Assembly: GCA_021413845.1 (NCBI GenBank)
Contig: JAIOPP010000008.1
Coordinates: 186,001 to 250,000, forward strand
DNA length: 64,000 nt
Direction of reading: 5' to 3'
From: Planctomycetia bacterium
GTDB lineage: Bacteria; Planctomycetota; Planctomycetia; Pirellulales; PNKZ01
Numbering within the stretch: position 1 is the first letter of the stretch; every line of letters begins with the position of its first letter. Under the pieces are notes generated by a model, which was given only the letters and a program-made list of their open reading frames with translations, did no database searches and was not told where the DNA came from. Positions 43,899 through 51,304 of this stretch are shown piece by piece. A program made the translations under genes and the position numbers.

Positions 43899-45210
43899 CG
43901 ATCAGCTCCTTGATCGGGCCGGTGCTGTCTTGGAACTGCCCGACGACGGGAACTTGGATCCGATCGAGCATCGTGTGCCACACGGAAGCGAGCGGCGCGT
44001 TCTTCAACTTCAAATGTCCTTGATGCGTCATTCCTAGGCCTCGCCCGCCGGAGACGATCGTCGGAAGCTGGTCTTTGCTGTGGCCCATTCCCATGCCGCT
44101 CGAAAGACCGAGTACGGTGTGGTCGAGCAACGTGCCGTCTCCTTCCTTCACCGATTTCAGTCGGTTCAAGAAGTAGGCCCAATGCTGCATGTAGATCGTG
44201 TCGACCTTGGCGAGCTCTTCGAGGTTTTGCGGATCGTTGCCGTGGTGCGTCAACGAGTGATAATCTTTCGAGACGCCGAACTCGGGATACACGCCGCCGG
44301 CGAGCTCCTTGCGCACGACGTACGACACGATGCGCGACGAATCCGTTTGAAACGCGAGCGCGATCAGGTCGTACATGAGCTTGGCGTAGTCGTCGTAGAG
44401 GAAGTCGCCGTTTCCTTCCGGCTTGATCGATTTGCCGAAGTCGCCCATGCCGGCGGTGTCGGGAGCCGGCTTCGATTTATCCGACCAGGAGATGCGCCGT
44501 TCGAGTTGCTTCTCCAATTCGCGGATCGAGTTGAAGTATTGTTCGAGCTGTTGCTTATCGGCCGAGCCGACGCGCAAGTTCAACTGCTTCGCGTCTTCTT
44601 GCACGAGATCTAAGATGCTGCCGCGACGACGGAACTCGTGCTTGCGCTGTTCGTGTTCGGCGGCGTTGTCGGGCCGGAACAAGCGATTGAACAACACGTG
44701 CGGATCGTTTTCCGCGGCCAAGGGAACTCCTTGCTCGTTCCACGAAATCGTCGCCAGCGCTTGGCTGCCGAAGGCGGTGCCGCGTTCGACCGAGAGTTGC
44801 AACGAGGCGTAGCGGGTATCGCGTCCGATCGCCGCCGCGGCGACCTGATCCGGCGAGACTCGCTGTTTCTCCCCTTTGGCGATCGCGGTCGAGAAGGGAT
44901 ACGCACCGTCGTGACCGCCTCCTTTGCCGAGCATCGTCCCGGAGAGGATCGTGAATTCGTTTCGCAACGACTCCAGCGGCTTCAAGATGCGAGTCATCTT
45001 GTAGTCGCGCCCGAAGTCTTCCGGGAAGAGTTGCCAGGTGTTCATGCCGGTGCCGAAGTAGAACATCCCCATGCGGGCCGGCGTGTTCGGCATCGCCGAG
45101 GCCAATACGCCCGACGGCATCATCGCTTCGAGATAGGGCAAGCCGAGCATCGCTCCTGCACCGCGCAAGAAAGCTTTTCGAGACATGCGGAACGGTTTGG
45201 CTGCTGACAT
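43891..45210 (-). CDS. DUF1552 family exported protein (second module)
   Basis: A 439-residue Tat-like exported protein: FRMSRKAFLRGAGAMLGLPYLEAM has an RK in place of RR, as some planctomycete signals do. Family blocks RMGMFYFGTGMNTWQL, ILSGTMLGKGGGHDG and LGLSSGMGMGHSKDQLPTIV are present. It is shorter than the DUF1552 protein at 40201 and only moderately similar, so the two modules are not a recent duplication. Its stop overlaps the SUMF1-domain gene by 8 bases. The DUF1592 gene lies 75 bases upstream on the same strand. Hydrolase-like fold probable; function unproven. Confidence 0.91.
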   Translation of the reverse strand: MSAAKPFRMSRKAFLRGAGAMLGLPYLEAMMPSGVLASAMPNTPARMGMFYFGTGMNTWQLFPEDFGRDYKMTRILKPLESLRNEFTILSGTMLGKGGGHDGAYPFSTAIAKGEKQRVSPDQVAAAAIGRDTRYASLQLSVERGTAFGSQALATISWNEQGVPLAAENDPHVLFNRLFRPDNAAEHEQRKHEFRRRGSILDLVQEDAKQLNLRVGSADKQQLEQYFNSIRELEKQLERRISWSDKSKPAPDTAGMGDFGKSIKPEGNGDFLYDDYAKLMYDLIALAFQTDSSRIVSYVVRKELAGGVYPEFGVSKDYHSLTHHGNDPQNLEELAKVDTIYMQHWAYFLNRLKSVKEGDGTLLDHTVLGLSSGMGMGHSKDQLPTIVSGGRGLGMTHQGHLKLKNAPLASVWHTMLDRIQVPVVGQFQDSTGPIKELIGA

Positions 45211-45285
45211 ATGCGGGCGACTCCTGAAAGGAGAGATATCCGTCGGTCGTTGTTTCTTCGAGGCCGTAATTCTTGAAGCCGGGTG

Positions 45286-47865
45286 TTATTTCTTGAGAAA
45301 CGCATCGCTCGTCGCGATCGCTTTCATGAGGCTGCGCAGCGTGTAGTCGGCCGCCGCCATTTTCGTCGTCAGGGCGTCGATCGTCGGGCGATCGGCCGCT
45401 TCGATCGGTCGGCCGAGGGCGTAGGTCGCCAGCTTTTCGGCGAGCCCTTGCGCGAAGCGGTCCTTCTGCTCGACGAGCAATTGCTTGAACCGTTCGGGTC
45501 CGTCGAAGTCTTTGCCGTTCGGCAGCCGGCCGCTCGCGTCGATCGCGGGAACATTGCGGTCGCGGAATCCTTCGCCGTTTTGCTTCGTGCGCCAAGCGCC
45601 GACGGCGTCGTAGTTTTCCAAGGCGAGGCCGTACGGGTCGATCGTGCGATGGCACGAGGCGCAGCTTTCGATCTGCTGATGTTGCAGCAGTCGCTCGCGC
45701 ACCGTGAGGTTCTTTCCTTGGATGTTCGGCTCGATCTCGCCGACGTTCGGCGGCGGCGGATCGGGGGGATCGTTGAACAAGACTTCGCGCACATACACGC
45801 CGCGCCGAACCGGCTTCGTGCGGGTGCCGTCGGAGCCGCGGAGCATCACGCCCGCCTGACCGAGCAAGCCGCCGCGATGCAGTTCGGCCGGCAGCTTCAC
45901 GCGCCGAAACTCCTCACCCTTTACGTTTTCAATGCCGTAAAACTTCGCGAGCCGATCGTTGACGATCGTCCAGTCGGAGTCGAGAAAGTTCAGCGTGCTT
46001 AAGTCGTGGTGGAGGATTTCTTCGAAGAATCTCAACGTTTCCTGCACCATCGCGCGGCCGAGTTTCGCATCGTAGTTCGGATACAGGCGCGGGTCGGGAG
46101 TGAAGTTGCAATACTCATCGGTTCGGAGCCATTGCGTGGCGAAGCCCTCGACCAAGGCCCGCGATTTCGGATCGGCCAGCAGCCGATCGACTTGCGCTTC
46201 CAACACGGCTGGGCTTTTCAATTTCCCACGCTGCGCGAGATCGAACAGCGTACGGTCGGGCATGCTCGACCAGAGGAAATACGACAGCCGCGACGCGATT
46301 TCATAGTCGGTTAGGTTGCGCGGTTTTTCGTCGGCCGGTTCGACGAGATAGAGAAACTTCGGCGACGTCAGCACGGCGATCAAGCCCGCCCGCACGGCAT
46401 CTTCATAGCGCATGCCCGCGTCGAGCTCTTGCTGAATCAGCTTCACGATCGGCTCGACTTCCTCCGGGCGAATCGGCCGGCGCCAAGCGCGCGGCATGAA
46501 CTGCTCGAACATCGCGCGGGCATACGCGAGGTCGCGCGGCGCATCTTCGGCTTTGAAAAAGAGTGCCTTGTGGCTTTTCGGAGGCCATTGCTCGTAGATC
46601 GGTCCTTCGAGCTCGATCCAATCGAGGTAGAGCTTCGGCAGCTTCGAGCGATCGAGCACGTCGGGGTTCGGGCGACCCCCCGAGATCAAACCTTCGGCGG
46701 ACATACGCCCGCGCAAGCGCAGGAGCTCGGCTTGTTCGTTCTTTTTACCGGCTTCGTCGATCGCCTTTTCCATCTGCCCGTAAGCATGGTTGTAGATGAA
46801 CAACCGCGTGCCGTTGAGCATCGAAACCTGGAGCTCGTTGCCGCCGGGTTCGAGTAGCGGCGCAAGAATCTCGAACGTCTGCGGTTGCTCGGGCGGCGCC
46901 GTCACGTCGGTCTCGAGCAACACTTCGTCGCCGCGGACCAAGCGAATCCGAATCGGCTCTTTGCGGTCGCCCGGAAAGGCCGCCGCGCGCAAGCGAATGG
47001 CGTACATCCCTTTCGTCGGGATCATCGTGCGCGTCTTCGGGTAAATGAACTCGCCGAACGAGCGGGCGCCGCCGTCGATCAGGGCGGCATCGTGTTCGCG
47101 GCAAGCGAAACTAGCGCTGGCACAGAGGTAGTTGATCGCTCCGTTCTTCGCCGTGTCTTCGAACTCGAAACGCTTCTTATGCGTTGCCACGGTCGGCGGA
47201 CCATCGACGATCGCCTGACCTGCGATGCGGGCGGCGACCTCGAAGTATTTTTCCAAGAGCGAAGGATCGAGCATCAGCGCGGCACCGACTTTATCGAAGC
47301 CTTCGGCCGTGCCGTCGGGCGGGAGAAACTCCAACGGACTTTCGCCCGGCAGGAAGTTCAGATCGAGCAAGTCGCGGATCGTGTTGGCGTATTCGGTGCG
47401 GTTCATGCGCCGCAGCACGACGCGGCCTCCATGCGACAACGATTGCCGCGCGGCATGCCTTAGCTCCGCCGCCAGCCACACCGCGACGGCCCGCGATTGA
47501 TGCGCCTCGGGACGGGGCTCCTTCTCCGGCGGCATCTCGCCGACGTTGATTCGGTCCATCACTTCGATCCAATGCCGGGCCGATTCCGAGGCGCCGAAGT
47601 TCACGGCCAGCGTGTCGAGCCGGAGCTTCCCTTCTTGCTTCTCCGGGCCGTGACAACGAAGGCAGTGTTGCGCCAGGTACGGACGGATGAGCGTTTCCAA
47701 GCTCGCGGCATCGTGCAGCGTCGGTGCCTGTGTCGGAGTCGCAGTCGACGCCGACTTCGGCTCGGCCGGTGCTTCGGCCGCGGGAATCGACGGCGAGAAG
47801 GTCGTCGCCGCAGCGATCGCGAGGCCGATGCAACCGATGTAGCCGAGAGTTTGAATTCGAGTCAT
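45286..47865 (-). CDS. DUF1592-type cytochrome protein with inserted beta domain (second module)
   Basis: An 859-residue exported protein (ATG at 47865; a GTG one codon earlier is possible). It carries haem c motif CLRCH (68-72), then DUF1587 (RMNRTEYANTIRDLLDLN), DUF1592 (SYFLWSSMPDRTLFD), DUF1588 (RGGLLGQAGVMLRGSDGTRTKP) and DUF1585 with CASCHRTIDPYGLALENYDAVG near 745. It is almost 200 residues longer than the DUF1592 protein at 38019. The extra length is a beta-rich insert at about 225-400 with GMYAIRLRAAAF and ETDVTAPPEQPQTF, probably a carbohydrate-binding-like or ligand domain. Followed by its DUF1552 and SUMF1-domain partners. Confidence 0.92.
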   Translation of the reverse strand: MTRIQTLGYIGCIGLAIAAATTFSPSIPAAEAPAEPKSASTATPTQAPTLHDAASLETLIRPYLAQHCLRCHGPEKQEGKLRLDTLAVNFGASESARHWIEVMDRINVGEMPPEKEPRPEAHQSRAVAVWLAAELRHAARQSLSHGGRVVLRRMNRTEYANTIRDLLDLNFLPGESPLEFLPPDGTAEGFDKVGAALMLDPSLLEKYFEVAARIAGQAIVDGPPTVATHKKRFEFEDTAKNGAINYLCASASFACREHDAALIDGGARSFGEFIYPKTRTMIPTKGMYAIRLRAAAFPGDRKEPIRIRLVRGDEVLLETDVTAPPEQPQTFEILAPLLEPGGNELQVSMLNGTRLFIYNHAYGQMEKAIDEAGKKNEQAELLRLRGRMSAEGLISGGRPNPDVLDRSKLPKLYLDWIELEGPIYEQWPPKSHKALFFKAEDAPRDLAYARAMFEQFMPRAWRRPIRPEEVEPIVKLIQQELDAGMRYEDAVRAGLIAVLTSPKFLYLVEPADEKPRNLTDYEIASRLSYFLWSSMPDRTLFDLAQRGKLKSPAVLEAQVDRLLADPKSRALVEGFATQWLRTDEYCNFTPDPRLYPNYDAKLGRAMVQETLRFFEEILHHDLSTLNFLDSDWTIVNDRLAKFYGIENVKGEEFRRVKLPAELHRGGLLGQAGVMLRGSDGTRTKPVRRGVYVREVLFNDPPDPPPPNVGEIEPNIQGKNLTVRERLLQHQQIESCASCHRTIDPYGLALENYDAVGAWRTKQNGEGFRDRNVPAIDASGRLPNGKDFDGPERFKQLLVEQKDRFAQGLAEKLATYALGRPIEAADRPTIDALTTKMAAADYTLRSLMKAIATSDAFLKK

Positions 47866-48011
47866 CACAGGGAATCGAGCGGCGGGAAAAGCGACCGAAG
47901 GTCGAAGGAGGGAAGCGTGTGCGGTGGAACTATTTTAACAGCCCACGGCGGCTTCGGCTCTAGCGCCGAGTGTATTTACTTCGTGGCGCAGGCCGGCGGA
48001 AAACCGTGAAT

Positions 48012-48395
48012 TCAAGCCGCTTTGGCGGGAACCAGGATGAATCCGAGTCCCATCACGGCGAGGCCGACGATCACGCTGAGCGCGACGTAGCAGCCCGCGA
48101 CGGCCCATTCGTTGCGCCGCAACAGAAACATCGTTTCCAGGCCGAAAGCGGAGAAGGTGGTGAAGCCGCCGGCGACTCCGGTGAACAAGAGTAGTCGCGA
48201 TTCCGGCGAAATCACTTCGTGCTTCTCACTCAGCGCGGCCAGAACGCCGACCACGAAACAGCCGACGACGTTGACGATAAACGTCGCCAACGGAAAACGC
48301 CAATCGACGGTGTGGTGCAACACGAGGCCCGACAGCTTGTAGCGCGCTACCGAACCGAGCGCTCCACCGAGGGCAACCAAGATGGTCGAGTACAT
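48012..48395 (-). CDS. crcB: CrcB/Fluc fluoride exporter
   Basis: A 127-residue protein with four membrane segments, the size of a Fluc fluoride channel subunit. Family motifs are GGALGSVARY near the start, NVVGCFVVGVLAAL, and TGVAGGFTTFSAFGLET containing the phenylalanine and serine/threonine residues of the pore. It works as a dimer to release fluoride from the cell. The start is ATG at 48395; a longer frame adds a Cys-rich piece of unlikely sequence. I looked for a fluoride riboswitch upstream and did not find its conserved core. The gene faces away from the porin gene across 314 bases. Confidence 0.95.
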   Translation of the reverse strand: MYSTILVALGGALGSVARYKLSGLVLHHTVDWRFPLATFIVNVVGCFVVGVLAALSEKHEVISPESRLLLFTGVAGGFTTFSAFGLETMFLLRRNEWAVAGCYVALSVIVGLAVMGLGFILVPAKAA

Positions 48396-48709
48396 CAAGC
48401 TCTCGCTGTTGATCGTGAAGGCGCGGCGGCATTGCCGGCAGAGAAGAAACAGCAGGCAAAGATTACGCACAACGGACAGTAGGATTATCCCTCAAGGTCG
48501 CTCCTGCGGCGAGGGTTCGTTCGCGTACGATTGCGCTGATTCTAATAATCGGCTTCTCTAGATACCCCCGATAAGCCATGTAACGGACGCTACTACCCTT
48601 TCGTCTGTTACGGCAGAAGCGACCCGTAATCGCAGCATTGCCGGCACGATACGCACAACCGCGCGCAGGATGCGCGCCCCGACCTACCCAATTTTCATAG
48701 GTGGAGCAC
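48396..48709. other. Divergent intergenic region between crcB and porin
   Basis: A 314-base gap with crcB starting leftward and the porin rightward. It should hold both promoters. I see no open frame, no tRNA and no fluoride riboswitch core. The last 20 bases carry the porin ribosome site (AGGTGGAG). Confidence 0.6.
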
Positions 48710-50509
48710 ATGGTTCTACGAAACGGATTTCTTCGGACGACGACGCGCCGCTGGTTCAGCGCCGCGCTGTTGAGCATCGCCAGTTGCGGTGCCGCAGCCC
48801 CTCTCGCTGCGCAACAACCCGCGATTCCGCAACCTCCTCCGGTTTATGAAACGACCGGAGAGTATGCGGCGGTTCCGCATCCGACCGTGTCGCCCGACAC
48901 GTCGGCCGTGTTGGCCTCGAACAACGTCAACACCAACGCGAACAACAACGCCGCGCTGGAGTATCGCCTGCGCGAGCTCGAAGAACGGTACGCCGAACAA
49001 ACCATGAAGTTCGCGAGCCTCGCCGAAGAGGTGAAGGCTGCCGAAAAGAAAGATGCTCCGAAGGGCTCCGTCGTCGGCAGCGACTTGAAGATGAGCGGCA
49101 CCTGGAAAGATGGCGCCGCACTCGAAACGGCCGACAAAGCGTTCAAGATGAAATGGCGCGGCCGGACCCAGTTCGACGTGTCGGGCTTCTCCGACAGTTC
49201 GAACCCTTACTTCCAAGGTCTCGGGGGTAACCAAGGGGATACGGCCGCCGACTTCCGCCGCTTACGTCTCGGCACCGAAGGAACGTTGTACGAACAATTC
49301 GACTTCGCCGTCGAGTTGGACTTCATTAACTCCTTCAACTCCAACGCCGCAGGGAACGCCCAGGCGAACAATAACGGCTTAAAGAACGCCTTCGATCGCC
49401 AATACTTCGGCATTCCGGCTCCGACCGACGTCTGGATCGGCATGCACGAGATTCCGTACATCGGCAACATGCGCGTCGGTAACATCAAGCCGCCGAACGG
49501 ACTTGAGCACGCCAACAGCAGCCGCTTCTTAGACTTCATGGAACGCTCGTTAAGCCAAGACGCTTTCACCGGCCGATTCAACAACGGCTTCGAGCCGGGC
49601 GTGTTGATCTACGATTGGAACGAAGAGCAGACCATGACCTGGGCCAACTCCGTGACGGCGAACAGCAATAACGTGTTCGCCTACGAAGCCGGCGGGCCGG
49701 ACCTCGTCAGCCGCGTGACCTGGACGCCGATCTACGACGAAGAATCGCACGGCCGGTACTTGCTCCACTTGGGCATCAGCGCCACCGACCGCCGCACGGT
49801 CGACGGTCAATCGCGGCTTCGTTCCCGCGGTTCGCTCCGCAACGGTATCTCGCAAACGTGGTCGAACGTCGCCGATACGGCGATCTTCTACTCGACCACC
49901 GAGCAGTTGCTCGTTCCGGAAATCGCCGCCGTCTACGGTCCGTGGCACTTCCAAGCGGAATACTTCGGCCAATGGAATCAGAACACGCGCTTGCAACAGG
50001 CCACCAATCCGCCGGGAACGGCTCCTGGATTCGTGAACCCGGGTGCGAACCTCGGCACCTCCTATTTCAACGGCTACTACGGTCAGGTTTCCTACTTCCT
50101 CACCGGCGAACATCGTGAGTACGAACGGAAGGCCGGTGCCTTCGGCCGCGTGGTGCCTTACGAAAACTTCCACTTCATCAAGTCCGGTCAAGGACGTCAT
50201 TGCAACATCCTGACCCGTGGTGCGTGGCAAGTTCTCTATCGCTACAACGTGCTCGACTTGGATGCCCAGCAATTGCACACGGCCGCCACCCCGAACGGCG
50301 GCGGTACCGTGGTCGATCACACGATCGGCCTGAACCACTTCATCAACCCCAACATGAAGATTCAGTACAACCTCTTGTACTCGGATCGTACGTTGTTCAA
50401 CACGGGCGGCCCGGGACAGAACCCGAACGCACCGGTTCCGACGAACCTCCCGGGTCAAATCGGTGGCTCGGCCTTCGGAGCAGGCGTTCGCTTCGCGATC
50501 GACTTCTAA
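48710..50509 (+). CDS. Outer-membrane porin, phosphate-selective OprO/OprP type
   Basis: A 599-residue outer-membrane beta-barrel protein. After a signal peptide (about 1-34, ending in PLAAQQ) comes an Asn-rich spacer and a coiled coil (about 80-117, LEYRLRELEERYAEQTMKF), as in planctomycete porins. The barrel runs to the C-terminus with alternating strands, for example FRRLRLGTEGTLYEQFDFAVELDF and VWIGMHEIPYIGNMRVGNIKPP, and ends in GSAFGAGVRFAIDF, a C-terminal phenylalanine recognised by the BAM machinery. The ATG at 48710 has an AGGTGGAG site 3-5 bases upstream. The family imports phosphate or other anions; selectivity is not proven. Codon use suggests high expression. Confidence 0.93.
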   Translation: MVLRNGFLRTTTRRWFSAALLSIASCGAAAPLAAQQPAIPQPPPVYETTGEYAAVPHPTVSPDTSAVLASNNVNTNANNNAALEYRLRELEERYAEQTMKFASLAEEVKAAEKKDAPKGSVVGSDLKMSGTWKDGAALETADKAFKMKWRGRTQFDVSGFSDSSNPYFQGLGGNQGDTAADFRRLRLGTEGTLYEQFDFAVELDFINSFNSNAAGNAQANNNGLKNAFDRQYFGIPAPTDVWIGMHEIPYIGNMRVGNIKPPNGLEHANSSRFLDFMERSLSQDAFTGRFNNGFEPGVLIYDWNEEQTMTWANSVTANSNNVFAYEAGGPDLVSRVTWTPIYDEESHGRYLLHLGISATDRRTVDGQSRLRSRGSLRNGISQTWSNVADTAIFYSTTEQLLVPEIAAVYGPWHFQAEYFGQWNQNTRLQQATNPPGTAPGFVNPGANLGTSYFNGYYGQVSYFLTGEHREYERKAGAFGRVVPYENFHFIKSGQGRHCNILTRGAWQVLYRYNVLDLDAQQLHTAATPNGGGTVVDHTIGLNHFINPNMKIQYNLLYSDRTLFNTGGPGQNPNAPVPTNLPGQIGGSAFGAGVRFAIDF

Positions 50510-50526
50510 CGCATGACCTCTCAGGT

Positions 50527-50562
50527 GTCGGCACCGTGGTCTCCGCCGACCACGGTGCCGAC
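50527..50562 (+). other. Perfect 15-bp hairpin in the porin to Cys-rich gap
   Basis: GTCGGCACCGTGGTC (50527-50541), loop TCCGCC, and the exact complement (50548-50562). No T-run follows, so it is not an ordinary intrinsic terminator. It could stabilise the 3' end of the porin transcript, act with a terminator factor, or attenuate read-through to the downstream gene. Confidence 0.75.
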
Positions 50563-50618
50563 GCCGATCGTCCGGTTCGGACAATGCTCTCATTCGCTCA
50601 ACTACAAGGAATAGGAAC

Positions 50619-51203
50619 ATGAAATACGCTACGATTCTTTCGCTCGCCGTCGCGCTCTTGGGCCTCGTCGCCCAGGCCGAGGCCGGGCACGGTTGCAACT
50701 CTTGCGGTTGCAACAACCAAGGCCGTAAGGTCTGCAAGTTGGTTCCGCACGTCACGAAGACGACGAAGTTCGAATACTCCTGTAAGGTGGAAGATATCTG
50801 CCTCAACGGCCGTTCGAAATGCGTCGGCACCCAACAGGTGCGCGATTGCGACGGCTGCGTGCATTGCGAAAAGGTAATGCAACCGACCTGCTGCAAAGTG
50901 AAGTGCATCACGAAGCTCGTGAAGACCCCGGTCGTGACGGAGAAACACGGTTGGAAGTGCGTCGTCGTGCAAGTGTGCGGCGGTTGCCGTCAATGTGCCG
51001 AAGCGCGTGAAGCCACGGAAGTCGAAACGCAACTCGCGATCGCCGAAGCGACCAAGCAAGGGATCCTCGCGGTCGGCCACGAAGAGCCGATCACCGTGAT
51101 CATTCCCGATGAAGTCGCCGCGAACGAAGTCGCCGCGCCGATCGTCGAAGTCTCCGACGTCAAGAAGTCGAACAACCTCTTCACGAAACTCTTCGGCAAA
51201 TAG
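50619..51203 (+). CDS. Secreted cysteine-rich protein (17 Cys)
   Basis: A 194-residue exported protein. After a signal peptide (about 1-22) there are 17 cysteines between residues 25 and 127, arranged as CxxC, CC and single Cys (CNSCGCNNQ, CDGCVHCEK, TCCKVKC, CGGCRQC). The C-terminal third has none and is rich in Glu, Val and Ala, ending in NNLFTKLFGK. Many Cys point to disulfide cross-linking or metal binding outside the cell; planctomycetes are known for Cys-rich envelope proteins, but the link here is inferred. The ATG follows AAGGAATAGGA. It lies 109 bases after the porin, across a strong hairpin, and a good terminator closes the pair. Confidence 0.85.
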   Translation: MKYATILSLAVALLGLVAQAEAGHGCNSCGCNNQGRKVCKLVPHVTKTTKFEYSCKVEDICLNGRSKCVGTQQVRDCDGCVHCEKVMQPTCCKVKCITKLVKTPVVTEKHGWKCVVVQVCGGCRQCAEAREATEVETQLAIAEATKQGILAVGHEEPITVIIPDEVAANEVAAPIVEVSDVKKSNNLFTKLFGK

Positions 51204-51268
51204 TCCGCTCGTGAAAGCCGATCCGTACGTGTGCATGCGTCCGGGCATAAGGGCCGGAAAACACTAAG

Positions 51269-51304
51269 ACCCTGGAGCGATGAAAGTCGCTCCAGGGTTT
51301 TTTT
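51269..51304 (+). terminator. Strong intrinsic terminator
   Basis: ACCCTGGAGCGA (51269-51280) pairs perfectly with TCGCTCCAGGGT (51287-51298) around a six-base loop, then seven T. It ends the porin to Cys-rich transcription unit. The T-run touches the stop of the convergent hydrolase gene (51303), and the A-rich flank on the far side may let it serve that gene too. Confidence 0.9.

Noticed and set aside
48396-48520. Fluoride riboswitch upstream of crcB
   Set aside because: I looked on the minus strand for the conserved GGCGATGG-type core and pseudoknot partners and did not find them.
50527-50562. Hairpin after the porin as an intrinsic terminator
   Set aside because: No T-run follows; a good terminator exists further on at 51269.
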